From Ostreococcus lucimarinus CCE9901 (taxonomy: Eukaryota; Chlorophyta; Mamiellophyceae; Mamiellales; Bathycoccaceae): a stretch of DNA of 64,000 nucleotides. The notes under the pieces are model-generated. The model ran no database searches. It was given only the letters and a program-made list of their open reading frames with translations, and was not told the DNA's origin. Shown one piece after another: positions 20,326 to 29,713 of this stretch. The position numbers and the translations under genes were made by a program. The stretch is from assembly GCF_000092065.1 (NCBI RefSeq), contig NC_009358.1, forward strand, positions 496,001 through 560,000, given 5' to 3'. Each line of letters begins with the position of its first letter. Position 1 is the first letter of the stretch.

Positions 20326-21195
20326 TCAAGACCAGTGCATTCGCTCAAGCAGCCGGCGATACAGGTACGGCGAGAGCTCGCTGAATCTACCAAAAGGCAC
20401 GTATTTTAGCACGTTTGCCTCCTGCTCCAAAAGCCGGTTCGTGGTTTCGTCGTCCATGCCGAGGAGCTGCGCGTAAAGCACGCGTCCTTTATTTTTATGC
20501 TCCAGCGCTTGATCAATGTTCGCGACGTTTCTAGTGGCCACGAGCGTCGTCACGTGGTCGTTGCCGCTTTGCAGGGCAATTTCCAAGCCGCGTTCGTAAG
20601 ACTTGTCCACCAACGCCTTATTCGGTAACAGCGCTCCTGTCTCTCGATCGAGTCGAAGGTACGCGCCGCGTACGAGCTTGGCACCGATCGTGAATCCGAG
20701 ATCCCTCGATCGCTCGATGTCTTCGCGCAACTCGTCCACGGCGTCGGCGCGGTACATTTGGTATGTCTTGAACACAGTCGGATACTCGCCCCCGTCGTTT
20801 TGCGAGGTGTTATATTCGCGCATCAAATCAAACGCTGTCCGAGAGTAAGCCGCATGTAATGCGTTCTCCTCCGCGTCGATACACACCGAAGTCTTCAACT
20901 GAGCCGCCCGCCTGGCGATGTTCCTCGCGTGTCTCTCCGCCGTGGCGTGGTTCTCCTCGCTCCCGAGCGCGCTGAGCTTCAGCGCGTGCATCGCGGAGGG
21001 AAACTCATTCATCCTTTCCGCGATCACGTGCGCCACGTGCGCCGATTCACGCGTCGGACGATGCTCTCGCGCGAAGTCGAGAATGGTGCCCACTCCAAGA
21101 CCTCGCAACCCCTCCACCAACGGTCTCAACTCGTGCGTCAGCGCCGCGAACCGCAGCGTCGGCCGCAACGCGCCGACGTTCCGCAAGAACGCCAT
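20326..21195 (-). CDS. PRODH: Proline dehydrogenase
   Basis: A 289-residue FAD-dependent TIM-barrel enzyme that oxidises proline to pyrroline-5-carboxylate, normally in mitochondria. Diagnostic stretches are DAEENALHAAYSRTAFDLM, YPTVFKTYQMYRADAVDEL, GFTIGAKLVRGAYLRLDRE and the C-terminal YLYRRLLERM. The KLVRGAY core and the RR near the end are the usual substrate and flavin contacts. It is shorter than land-plant ProDH (about 500) because it lacks a long N-terminal extension, yet the barrel looks complete. ATG 21195 is preceded by an in-frame stop (TGA) four codons upstream, which fixes the start unless there is a 5' exon. No delta-1-pyrroline-5-carboxylate dehydrogenase is nearby. Confidence 0.9.
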   Translation of the reverse strand: MAFLRNVGALRPTLRFAALTHELRPLVEGLRGLGVGTILDFAREHRPTRESAHVAHVIAERMNEFPSAMHALKLSALGSEENHATAERHARNIARRAAQLKTSVCIDAEENALHAAYSRTAFDLMREYNTSQNDGGEYPTVFKTYQMYRADAVDELREDIERSRDLGFTIGAKLVRGAYLRLDRETGALLPNKALVDKSYERGLEIALQSGNDHVTTLVATRNVANIDQALEHKNKGRVLYAQLLGMDDETTNRLLEQEANVLKYVPFGRFSELSPYLYRRLLERMHWS

Positions 21196-21631
21196 CACCA
21201 CCGCTCACGCGCGCGCGCGCGCCCTCAAATCGCGCGCACGCGCGCCGCGCTCGACCAAAACGCGTCGTTCGCAAAACGCGTCGTTTCGCAATTCCAACAG
21301 TCGCGCGCGTTCGAGCCCACCGGCGCGCGCGCGTCGCTCTCTCTCTCGCGCGCTCTCGCCGACGCTCGCGCGCGTTCGTTCGCGCGTTCGTTCGTTCGCG
21401 CGCGCGATCCGTTCGCGCCGCGCTCGATCGCCGTCGCGCGTCGGTGTGCCGCCGCGTCCCGCGTCGACGCGTTTTGGCCGCGCGACGGTTCGCGACGCGT
21501 TTTGGTTCGTGAGACCTAAACCGTCACACGGACCGCGCACGATTTTTTCGCGACCGTTCGGCGTCGTCGTCAGTCGGCGACGCCGGCGTCGCGCGCGCGG
21601 CGGGCGACGCGCGCGCGACGACGCGACGCGG
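21196..21631. promoter_or_regulatory. Divergent promoter region, PRODH / coiled-coil gene
   Basis: 436 bp between divergent starts, full of CGCG and GAACG-type simple repeats. A minus-strand ACTGACGACG, like the branch site of introns in this window, lies at about 21567. A possible TTTAG acceptor sits about 50 bases further, so a 5'-UTR intron for PRODH is conceivable. No other gene is supported. Confidence 0.35.
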
Positions 21632-24568
21632 ATGGCGACGCCGCCGTGCGCGTCGTGTCGACTCGTGGAGATGGGCGGACTCGTGGACGCGACGCGACCG
21701 CCGAACGCGAACGCGATGATTTCGGATGACGACGCGGACGACGCGCGGTCGACGCGCGGGACGGCGGCGAGCGCGAGCGCGAGGGCGCGGGCGACGGCGG
21801 CGATCGATGACGACGGGCGCGAGGAGGGCGCGCGCGCGGTGAAGGCGTCGAGGGGACGGCGCGGGTGGTGGTGGACGTCGAGACGGTTCGGGACGGATAT
21901 CGCGGGCGGCGGCGAGCCGAGCGCGAGCGCGGTGGTGGACATCGTGCCTAGAGACGACGGGGGGGAGACGCGGTCGCGGATCGCGCGAGAGATCGAGACG
22001 TCGCTGACGCAGTACGTGGAAGACGCGCGAACGATGGAGATGGGGTGGGAGAAGAAGTCGCGGAGGAGGACGACGACGTCGAAAACGGTGCGGGAGCTGT
22101 GCGCCGAGGCGAGCGCGAGGACGAAACGGGTGCGAGCGACGACGATTAGAGGCGCGAAAGTGACACACATGGTGTTGAATGCGTACGCGAGGCGCGCGTT
22201 CCGTTTGGGTGCGGCCGTGGTGGTGGAGTTGACGAAGGAGGATTCAAGACGGAACGCTACGGAGGCGGCGACGAGGGGGGCGTCGTTGGCGAGAAACGCT
22301 CTTCGCGGAGTACACGTGCAGTTTCCACCTCTCGTGGGGGTGACCGTAGAAGCCCACCATGTGATTTCTGTGCTCTCGCGCATCGCGCGCGTGGTGGGTA
22401 GACCTTTTGGTGTTCTCAAGCCCAAACGACGTCGCTCGTTCGCGCGTCGAACGCCTGCGCAAGCCGACGTCGAAATCATCGGAGACGCGGATGTGGAAAT
22501 CGCGTCAGCGTCAGAGACTCCGATTCGCATGCAAGAGTTGATGCACCTTTTCGACGGCGCGAACGGCATTCGGCCAGACGAGTTCACGGAGCTTTTGTCG
22601 CCTCAGTCGATCGCGACGAATGTCGACGGCGAAGATGTGTTGCGCGTCTTTGCACCCGATTCAACGCTTCTGACGCCACAGACGGTGGACATATCGCCCG
22701 TCGCCGCGATAGACTTCTCACACGAGATGTCGTACATCAGTGACGGCGGCGGTAGGAATGATAATGTCTCACCGCAGCCGCAAAGCCGTAGCAAATCTGC
22801 GCACGACATCGCGATGTCTCCAGATCCGGAGGCAAAAGCGTTCGTTCGACGCATCGAGGACGATTTAGAACGCCTCGCGAGCGATTCTGAGGAAGGCGCG
22901 AGTTTGAGAATACTCAGCGTGGACGATGTGCGGTTCGGTTCTCGAGTGCTGCGCGAGTGGTTTCTCGCGTGTCGCAACAACGCTTGGGCAATGAACGACG
23001 TGGATAATCGAGCGCGAGAAATGACAGAAAGCCTTGCGCACGCGGTGCTTTCGCCGAAAGTAAAACTCGCTAGACGCGTTTTTGCGCTCGATAGTGAATC
23101 TGACGAGTTCGAAGAGCTCTTGGAGGAAGCTCTCACGCAGTCGTTCGCCGATTTATCCGACGAAATTGGCGAACAGCCGCCCGAGTTCGCGGCGTCTGTT
23201 GCCGCAGCAGGCAGCGAAGATGTCGCCGTGGCGTCCGAGTTGAAACCGAATGATGTCATTCAGAACGAATCTAATATATTGGACGACGCAGACGTCACGG
23301 GTGTCGCATTAGATCAAGAGCCAGTCGTAATTACGAAAGACATCGTCGAGGTGTATGAAGCGCCCGCCGTAGAAGTTGTCGTCGCGGACGAGCGATACGC
23401 CGATCAGATCCGTCGGCTCAGCGAAGAAGTGGAACGCATGAAGACTGAACAGGCTTCGATGGTGAAGATGACCGAACAACGAGACGCGGAGTTGCGGCAA
23501 TCGCTTGAACTTGAACGCGCCCAGCTGCTGGTTGAGGCGAAGAAGATTGATCCGCCGACACAGTCGTTGCAAGTACAAGAACTAGCTCAGCTAAAGGAAG
23601 AGTTAGAGCGTGTCAAGGCCGAGCAGATAGCACTGAAGGATAGATCCGAGCGCAGAGAGCGCGAGCTGAAAAAGACTTTCGCTATCGAGCGCGCCAAGTT
23701 GGAGGGAAGTCTAAGGGAGTCTTTCGCGGCGGAGCGAATAGAGCTCGAAGAAGAGTTAGCCAAGTCCATTTCTTTAGAACGAGGTGGGTTAGAGGAACAA
23801 GTGCACAAAGGTGATGAGTACCTTGATAGTGAGATCCAGCGTTTACACGAAGATCTGAATCAGATGAGGTCCGACCAGGAAAAAGTACTCATGATTGCCG
23901 CTGCACGCGAAAGTGAGCCAAGCAACGTGACAACGCCCGGTTCTCCTCTCTTTGCGCTCGACGCCGAGGCCGATGTTTCTATGGAATGGGATTTATATCA
24001 GCTTAAAGAAGAGCTCGACCGCGTCAAAACTGAGCAGTTGACAGCGTTGACGCTGACAGAAAGTCGTGAGGACGAGTTGAGAAAGTCACTCGCGTTGGAT
24101 AAGAAATCGGTTGAGGATGCCATACGACGCGAGGTGCTGCGCGCCACTGGTCAAATTGAGATGCAAAGTGTGAATGCTAGTCACCACTTTGAGCACAAGG
24201 CTACGCACCTCACACGATTGCTCAACGATGCCGAAACGCTCATGAAGTCGACCGAGGATAGGCTCAAGCTTCGTGAGCGCGAGTTGTTGAGTAATGCGGA
24301 AGGAATGATGACTCAAGCCGAAAATCGTCTCAGGCGCCGAGAGCAAGAGCTGCTAGCGCTCGCATCAACACCTCCAAGCGTGTCGCCGTTCAGAGCAGTC
24401 GACCCTTCGACACCTGCTGCGAACGCAACGGTCAGCGTCTCAGCGCTGGAACGAGCTCGCGCACGGCGACGTTTGCTTCACGAAGTCACCGACACTTTCA
24501 GCTTGAACGAAATAGTCACTCAGGCGCGCCAGTTGGCTTCCGACCTCGAGTATAGGCTCCAACGATGA
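21632..24568 (+). CDS. Large coiled-coil protein, function unknown
   Basis: About 978 residues that I do not recognise as a named family. The first 100 residues are acidic and Ser/Ala-rich. Residues about 110-250 are compact and basic and may be folded (SKTVRELCAEASARTKRVR, VTHMVLNAYARRAFRLGAAV). Residues 250-560 are acidic. From about residue 580 there is long heptad coiled coil with a recurring element of the type LKEELERVKAEQ...REREL, present at least four times (near nt 23410, 23590, 24000 and 24250). Such a protein is usually structural or a scaffold. The first ATG of the frame after the divergent promoter was chosen; one 36 bases later (MGGLVDATRPP) is also possible. Confidence 0.7.
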   Translation: MATPPCASCRLVEMGGLVDATRPPNANAMISDDDADDARSTRGTAASASARARATAAIDDDGREEGARAVKASRGRRGWWWTSRRFGTDIAGGGEPSASAVVDIVPRDDGGETRSRIAREIETSLTQYVEDARTMEMGWEKKSRRRTTTSKTVRELCAEASARTKRVRATTIRGAKVTHMVLNAYARRAFRLGAAVVVELTKEDSRRNATEAATRGASLARNALRGVHVQFPPLVGVTVEAHHVISVLSRIARVVGRPFGVLKPKRRRSFARRTPAQADVEIIGDADVEIASASETPIRMQELMHLFDGANGIRPDEFTELLSPQSIATNVDGEDVLRVFAPDSTLLTPQTVDISPVAAIDFSHEMSYISDGGGRNDNVSPQPQSRSKSAHDIAMSPDPEAKAFVRRIEDDLERLASDSEEGASLRILSVDDVRFGSRVLREWFLACRNNAWAMNDVDNRAREMTESLAHAVLSPKVKLARRVFALDSESDEFEELLEEALTQSFADLSDEIGEQPPEFAASVAAAGSEDVAVASELKPNDVIQNESNILDDADVTGVALDQEPVVITKDIVEVYEAPAVEVVVADERYADQIRRLSEEVERMKTEQASMVKMTEQRDAELRQSLELERAQLLVEAKKIDPPTQSLQVQELAQLKEELERVKAEQIALKDRSERRERELKKTFAIERAKLEGSLRESFAAERIELEEELAKSISLERGGLEEQVHKGDEYLDSEIQRLHEDLNQMRSDQEKVLMIAAARESEPSNVTTPGSPLFALDAEADVSMEWDLYQLKEELDRVKTEQLTALTLTESREDELRKSLALDKKSVEDAIRREVLRATGQIEMQSVNASHHFEHKATHLTRLLNDAETLMKSTEDRLKLRERELLSNAEGMMTQAENRLRRREQELLALASTPPSVSPFRAVDPSTPAANATVSVSALERARARRRLLHEVTDTFSLNEIVTQARQLASDLEYRLQR

Positions 24569-24625
24569 GCATCAAGTAGTATTCATTAAATCAATCTTTG
24601 CTACCGCTACGTTTAACCAATCGAC

Positions 24626-26704
24626 TTAAGTCGACGGGCAAAGTGCTTCTACCAAATCGCCGATTCGCACAGAGTATTCAGTCTCCTTTTCTTGTTCGTC
24701 AGCGGCTTCGTCACGGAACTTTTGTTCGATTATGAAATCTTTCCATTTCGTGCCGCGGTAACCAGCCCGCTTCATGAAAGCGGCCTTAGTTATTGTCTCG
24801 CCTTCGGGCATGCGAATACTGGACTCGCCCTTTTCATTCATGAAAAACTCGCCCAACAACTCTTTGCATTTCACCGCGAAGTTGATCGAAGCGGGTCGCT
24901 TGATCGTAATTTTTACCTTTGCCGTGCCTTTCTTTGATTCGCCTTTGACTGCGGCGACTTGAATTGTGTCTTCAGCGGGTTCTGTGGTCTGTTTCGCCGC
25001 ACTCGCCACAACATCCTTTCCTGGCGTGCTCTGTTTGGACGAGTCGCCGCCGGACGACTGGGCGGCAACATTTATGCTAGAGAGTATGCGACTCAACCCA
25101 CCTGGCGCTCGAATGACTTTTTCCAACACCTTGTCGTTCGCGGTCGTCATGTCGCGCGGCGTCAACGCTTTACTACTCGTCGCAGTCACGCGTTCAGCCG
25201 TCTTCTGCGACGAACTCGAAGAGCTACTGCTTGACGAACTCGAAGAGCTACTACTCGACGATGAGTCCGATGAGTCGCTGCTGCTAGAAGAGCTAGAAGA
25301 GTTACTACTCGACGATGAGCTACCGCTCGAACGAGACTTAATCGCTCCTGTGTTCGATTCCACGTTTTTTGGTTGCGTCGCTTCGTCTGCTTTCGCGCTG
25401 TCCTTCTCGTTGTTGGCATCCTTTTCGGGGAGTGAAGTTAGATCAGCCTTGCCGCTCAGCGACGCTTCGTCGTCCTCTTTCGCGCTCGCCGCTGTTCCGT
25501 CTTCGGCATCTTGCCACATCGGCATTTCACCATCGTACCCGAGTTCGCCCAGTATCGCTTGCGTAAGCATTCTTTCGACGACGCCAAACCTTTGAGATGA
25601 GTGTCTTGGAATTTGTTTCGTAAATCCGTCAACCAGGCAAGTCGGCACGCGTTTATGTTGTGCGTAACCGGATCGGTACAGGCGGGCGATAAGAAGCGCG
25701 ACCGCGAGAAAGTCGCCGACTTCCCTATTTACGGCAGGGGTCATTTTTGCAATCTTTTCGCCCAGTTCATTGAAAATCAGGGTGCCGGTTTCGTACTGCA
25801 CGATGGCGATTTGCTGCGTCACGGCATTCGTCGTTCTCACCAGAGTGTCGAAGGTATCCATATTCAAACGTTCCAGTGCGTTTATGAAAGCTTTACTTAC
25901 GAGCAACGTCTTTACGAAGACGCTATACTGCACACCAGGATTTTTATCGAGCAATGCCTTGACTTCGTCGTACGTCGTTGACGTACTACGCTTGACCGAG
26001 GCCGCTCCCGGCGCCGGAGCTATTTCTTCCACCATCTCCCAAGGACTAGCCTCTGGAACTTCTTCCACGCGCTTGCGTTTCGCCGGTTGCGTCTCAGTTT
26101 TGTCAGCACTCGCGTCTCTATCCCGTTTGTCTCCGGCTTTAGTGTCTTTCGTTGTAACCTTTTCGACGTCCTGGCGTAGCGCAGGCGTCTCACGCTTCGC
26201 GAAAGCCTTCGGCGTCTCTACCGGCGCCAATGCCACGGGCATCGGTGTCGTCGCAAACGCCGTCGTATTCAAGTTCATCGGCGTACCCGCGCTCGCAAGC
26301 GGTGAGATCGCAGGACTAAACGGCGAGTTCACCAACAGCACGCTCACGTTTACCTTTCTGTTTCTCTCCTCCAAAGCCTCCGGCGTGCACATCGCGCGAT
26401 ACGCCGCGATCCCTTCATCCACCCCGCGCTCGGGTTCCACTTGCGCAAACAACGAATCGAACGCATCGTATTTCATCGATTCATCGTCCAAGTCGATCCA
26501 CTTCTTCACGCCGCTAAAGATTCTCAGCGCGTGCAAGTCGCCGACGACGGCTGAGCCGAACCTCGCGCCGTACTTCTCATCGTGCTTGCGTCGAATAGCT
26601 TCCCTCGCCGCTTTCACCCCTGCCTTGACGTCGATGCTCACCGTGAACGACGTCCCGACGCACGTCTCCACGTCGACGCGTCGCACGTCGCTCTCGCGCG
26701 GCAT
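24626..26704 (-). CDS. Poly-serine protein, function unknown
   Basis: About 692 residues. The N-terminal 120 residues look like a small folded domain (VETCVGTSFTVSIDVKAGVK, LHALRIFSGVKKWIDLDDES). A conserved-looking helical core covers residues about 260-400 (YDEVKALLDKNPGVQYSVFV, ERLNMDTFDTLVRTTNAV, AVNREVGDFLAVALLIARLY). A pure serine/aspartate tract follows (about 45 residues, nt 25200-25330), then a C-terminal block (INFAVKCKELLGEFFMNE, MKRAGYRGTKWKDFI). It has KRKR-like nuclear signals, and Ser tracts of this type occur in RNA-processing proteins, so a nuclear role is a guess. The ATG at 26704 (MPRESD) fits the downstream conservation better than one 45 bases upstream. Confidence 0.7.
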   Translation of the reverse strand: MPRESDVRRVDVETCVGTSFTVSIDVKAGVKAAREAIRRKHDEKYGARFGSAVVGDLHALRIFSGVKKWIDLDDESMKYDAFDSLFAQVEPERGVDEGIAAYRAMCTPEALEERNRKVNVSVLLVNSPFSPAISPLASAGTPMNLNTTAFATTPMPVALAPVETPKAFAKRETPALRQDVEKVTTKDTKAGDKRDRDASADKTETQPAKRKRVEEVPEASPWEMVEEIAPAPGAASVKRSTSTTYDEVKALLDKNPGVQYSVFVKTLLVSKAFINALERLNMDTFDTLVRTTNAVTQQIAIVQYETGTLIFNELGEKIAKMTPAVNREVGDFLAVALLIARLYRSGYAQHKRVPTCLVDGFTKQIPRHSSQRFGVVERMLTQAILGELGYDGEMPMWQDAEDGTAASAKEDDEASLSGKADLTSLPEKDANNEKDSAKADEATQPKNVESNTGAIKSRSSGSSSSSSNSSSSSSSSDSSDSSSSSSSSSSSSSSSSSSSQKTAERVTATSSKALTPRDMTTANDKVLEKVIRAPGGLSRILSSINVAAQSSGGDSSKQSTPGKDVVASAAKQTTEPAEDTIQVAAVKGESKKGTAKVKITIKRPASINFAVKCKELLGEFFMNEKGESSIRMPEGETITKAAFMKRAGYRGTKWKDFIIEQKFRDEAADEQEKETEYSVRIGDLVEALCPST

Positions 26705-26977
26705 CTTCGCGTGCCGATGCCGCCGCCGCCGACCCGTGTCGAGATTCAACCGCGCGGCGCGGCGCGACGCGCGCCGTGCGCCGCTTCGCGACCGCGTCCC
26801 GTGGCGTCGCGCACGTTTATCGTTCTGCGCACCGTCGCGTGGAGCCCGTCGCGCGCGTCGCGAACTGTCATCGCGTTCGCGTCGCGGCGGGCGCCCGCCG
26901 CGCGCGGACGCCTCGAGCGCGCGTCCGCGACGTCCAACGCGCTAAACGGCATCTATTGCACTCGCTAACGGGCTAAG
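26705..26977. promoter_or_regulatory. Upstream region of the poly-serine gene
   Basis: 273 bp between two minus-strand genes, CG-rich at the gene-proximal side. No gene or clear motif is seen. Confidence 0.35.
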
Positions 26978-27589
26978 CTATTCGGGCGTTTTCGGGGGAT
27001 ACAACGACGGTAAAAGCAGAATCGGGATGAAGGCGGAGACGATGAAGTAAGGCGCGGCGCGAAGGGCGACTCGCGGCGCCCACGAGCGCCAGTCGCCGCG
27101 CAAGCGCAGCGGACGTTTGATTTCAGCGTGACTCGCCCCGCGCTCGCACGCGATCGCGTCGTCGGCGCACACGGCGTCGATGAACGCGCGTTCGTCTTCG
27201 TGCGCGCGCGCCTCGAACGCCGCGCGCACGACCTCGACGTGTTTCCTCGCGAGGCGTCGGCACGCGAGCGACGCATCCGCGTCGACGACGCCGCGCGGGC
27301 CCGCGGGCACGCTCGACTCCGCGTAATGCGCCTCTCCGAACACCGAATACAATTTATCGTACTTGCGCAAGTTTTCTCCCGCGCACGCCCGCGCGAGGGC
27401 GTCGTCCGCGTTCGTCGCGCGCGTCCGCGCGAAGAACGCGACGTCGCGCGCCACCAAGGCGCACGCCGCGCACGAGACGGACGACGCTTTCGCGCTCGGC
27501 CGCGCGTCGTCCACGGGCGCGAACGCGTGGATGGCGACGCCGATCGCGCACGCGAACCACGCGACGGCGAGCGCGAGGCGCGGAAACAT
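26978..27589 (-). CDS. Small cysteine-rich luminal protein with C-terminal TM (saposin/canopy-like)
   Basis: 203 residues from ATG 27589. It starts with a signal peptide or anchor (MFPRLALAVAWFACAIGVAI). A helical luminal part follows with spaced cysteines: CAAC near the start, then RACAGENLRKY, LACRRLARKHVEVV and AVCADDAIAC. The C-terminal hydrophobic helix PYFIVSAFIPILLLPSLY is probably a membrane anchor. The pattern resembles saposin-B or canopy (DUF3456) proteins of the secretory pathway, but the match is by eye only. A longer open frame upstream of 27589 lacks these features and holds a telo-box. Confidence 0.65.
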   Translation of the reverse strand: MFPRLALAVAWFACAIGVAIHAFAPVDDARPSAKASSVSCAACALVARDVAFFARTRATNADDALARACAGENLRKYDKLYSVFGEAHYAESSVPAGPRGVVDADASLACRRLARKHVEVVRAAFEARAHEDERAFIDAVCADDAIACERGASHAEIKRPLRLRGDWRSWAPRVALRAAPYFIVSAFIPILLLPSLYPPKTPE

Positions 27590-27709
27590 CGCGCGCGCGT
27601 CTGAGGGCGCGCGGCGGCGGGAGGACGGTTGGCGCGCGAGAGCCTCGAGGACGTCTTCGGGAGACGGCGCGCGGGACGGCGCTGCGCGCGCGTCGTGCGC
27701 GACTATCAC

Positions 27710-27719
27710 AAACCCTAAA
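27710..27719 (+). promoter_or_regulatory. Telo-box-like motif
   Basis: AAACCCTAAA, the core of the plant telo-box, lies about 120 bp upstream of the ATG of the small cysteine-rich gene and just beyond the stop of the DUF2232-like gene. In plants this element is common in promoters of translation and growth genes. A single 10-bp match could be chance. Confidence 0.35.
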
Positions 27720-27742
27720 CCCAAACTATTGTATTCTGAATG

Positions 27743-28648
27743 CTACGACGACGACGACACGCCGAGGGCGCGACACACCTTGAGCGGCGCGTTGACGAAA
27801 TTCCTACCCGTCGTCGCGTTCAACACGATGGTGTACACCATGTGGAGAATCAGTGTGTAGCTGAACGAGTTGACGAGGATGAAAAATAACGCCGTGGCCC
27901 ACACCCAGCCGATCGTCGGCGCGAACGTCGCCCCCACGTTCGCCGCGAATTGATCGAGCAGAGAGTACATCTGCGTGACGAGCAACTTCATCACGTTTTC
28001 GCGATACAGGAGCGACGAAATCGAGAGCGAGGCTAAAATCCCGAACGTTCGCGTCAGCGCGCTCGCTGGCACGGTGACCCACCAGCTCGAACCCGACGAC
28101 CAGAGCGAACTCAGCACGTACGCCAAGACGCCGTGCAGAAAGAAATAATTCAACGCTCGCAGCGGCCCGCTGATCATCAACAACAACAGCGAGGCGACGA
28201 CGAGTGTTCGCATCGCCGCCGCGCGCCCCGACCTCGCGCACGCGATCACCACGGGCAGTGGAAATAACGCTCCGAAATACGCATCAAAGCGAAACAGTGA
28301 AGATATGTGGAACGCCAACCCAGTCATCGCCGCGAGCATCGCGGCTTCGACGAGCACGCGCGGCGGCAAGCCCGGCGCCGCCGCGCTCGCGCCGTCTCCG
28401 ACCGCCCTCGTCGCGTTCGTCCCGCTTCCTCGCGCGCGCACCGCGCGCGCGCGCGCCTTCTCGCACAGCGTCGCGCGCGCCCTCGTCGCGTCGCGTCCTC
28501 GCGCGCGCGTCTCCACGCGCGCGCGCGTCTCCGCGCGCGCGCGCGGCGACGCGTGCGCGCGCACCGCGCCGCGCGTCGACCGCACCGCGCGTCCCGAGGT
28601 CGACGCCGACGTCGAGACGACCGTCCCGCAGCGCGCGAGCGCCTCCAT
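27743..28648 (-). CDS. Plastid polytopic membrane protein, DUF2232-like
   Basis: 301 residues. The first 75 are Arg/Ala/Thr-rich and lack acidic residues at the very start, as in plastid transit peptides. About six hydrophobic segments follow (VEAAMLAAMTGLAFHIS, YFGALFPLPVVIACARSG, LLLLMISGPLRALNYFFLH, a short helix, VWATALFFILVNSFSYTLI). The AYFGALFPLPVVIACARSG and RALNYFFLHG stretches resemble the DUF2232 family shared by cyanobacteria, Firmicutes (YybS) and plastids, whose function is not established. It is divergent from RPL10A, with 153 bp between starts. Confidence 0.75.
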   Translation of the reverse strand: MEALARCGTVVSTSASTSGRAVRSTRGAVRAHASPRARAETRARVETRARGRDATRARATLCEKARARAVRARGSGTNATRAVGDGASAAAPGLPPRVLVEAAMLAAMTGLAFHISSLFRFDAYFGALFPLPVVIACARSGRAAAMRTLVVASLLLLMISGPLRALNYFFLHGVLAYVLSSLWSSGSSWWVTVPASALTRTFGILASLSISSLLYRENVMKLLVTQMYSLLDQFAANVGATFAPTIGWVWATALFFILVNSFSYTLILHMVYTIVLNATTGRNFVNAPLKVCRALGVSSSS

Positions 28649-28801
28649 CGCGCGCGTCGTCGTCTGCGCGCGCGCGAGGACGCGCGCGACGACGCCGCGA
28701 CGCGCGTGATCCGTGTTTATAGCGAGTCTCGATACTTGGACATCGCCGACGGCGCGCCTCGGTCCGTCTCTTTGCGACGCGTCAGTCGATTAATAGCACA
28801 G
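28649..28801. promoter_or_regulatory. Bidirectional promoter, DUF2232-like / RPL10A
   Basis: 153 bp between start codons. The RPL10A side is less CG-dense (tcgattaatagcaca just before the ATG), giving the only AT-rich patch and a likely 5' UTR. Confidence 0.5.
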
Positions 28802-29713
28802 ATGAGGTGCGGGCGCGAGCGAAATGTCGTGGGAATATTTACGCGTCGTCGTCGTCGCGCGCGTGCGGCGTGAAGCGTCGCGCGCGTCGTGCGGAGGGGC
28901 GACGATGCGCCGCGCGCGCGAAACCCTACTCGATCGCTCGAGACCGACGAAGCCGACGTCGCGCGCGCGATGCGACGACCCGCGGCCGCGCGCGCGGCGC
29001 TCGATCGATGCGCGCGATGATTGTTCACCGACTGACGACGAATGCACGCTCGTTCACGCGCGCGCAGCAAGCTCAACACCGATACCCTCAAGGAAGGCGT
29101 CACGTTCCTCTTGGAAAAGTCCAAGGAGAAGCCGCGCAAGTTCGTGGAGACGATTGAACTTCAAATTGGTTTGAAGAACTATGATCCGCAAAAGGACAAG
29201 CGTTTCAACGGCACCGTCTCGTTGCCGGTGATTCCGCGCCCGAAGCTCAAGATGTGCATCTTGGGCGACGCCAAGCACTGCGAAGAGGCGACCGGGAACG
29301 GCATCGACTCGATGGACGTCGAGGCGTTGAAGAAGCTCAACAAGAACAAGAAGCTCATCAAGAAGCTCGCGAAGAAGTACCAACACTTCTTGGCGTCGGA
29401 GTCTGTGATTAAGCAAATTCCTCGTCTCCTTGGTCCGGGTTTGAACAAGGCCGGTAAGTTCCCGACGCTCGCCACTCACAACGAGCCGCTCGAGAACAAG
29501 ATCAACGACGTCAAGTCCCAAGTCAAGTTCCAGCTTAAGAAGGTTCTTTGCTTGGCTGTCGCCGTCGGTCACGTCGAAATGACGGAGAAGGAGTTGTTTA
29601 TCAACATCCAAATGTCCGTCAACTTCTTGGTCTCTTTGTTGAAGAAGAACTGGCAAAACGTCAAGTCTTTGTACATCAAGACCACGATGGGCCCGCCCTT
29701 CCGCTTGTTCTAA
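28802..29713 (+). CDS. RPL10A: 60S ribosomal protein L10a (uL1), spliced after a 5-nt coding exon
   Basis: Join of 28802-28806 and 29068-29713, 216 residues (human RPL10A has 217). Exon 1 encodes only ATG AG. The Ser codon is completed by C at 29068, giving [15 protein letters not shown], which matches the conserved MSKL start. The protein contains [30 protein letters not shown] and the terminal [13 protein letters not shown], all hallmarks of the uL1 L1-stalk protein, which binds 25S/28S rRNA near the E site. The body is AAG/CTC-rich and strongly codon-biased, as expected for high expression. Reading the second exon alone would start falsely at 29042 with [11 protein letters not shown]. Confidence 0.95.
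28807..29067 (+). other. RPL10A intron 1
   Basis: 261 bp with donor ATGAG/GTGCGG, branch site CGACTGACG (branch A near 29035) and acceptor GCGCAG/C. The branch is 32 nt from the acceptor and no AG lies between. Splicing restores the canonical protein start. The intron also contains AAACCCTA at about 28920, a partial telo-box. Confidence 0.9.

Noticed and set aside
24966-25595. Plus-strand 209-codon frame with ELEELLLDE repeats
   Set aside because: It is the complement of the serine tract. The minus-strand frame is longer, has conserved-looking flanks and a proper start.
29042-29067. ATG at 29042 as the start of RPL10A
   Set aside because: It would add a non-conserved MHARSRAR leader. Splicing from 28806 to 29068 gives the conserved MSKL start exactly.
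29054-29656. Antisense frame of 200 codons opposite RPL10A
   Set aside because: Its Leu/Val/Asp-rich sequence is the mirror of a highly codon-biased ribosomal-protein gene.
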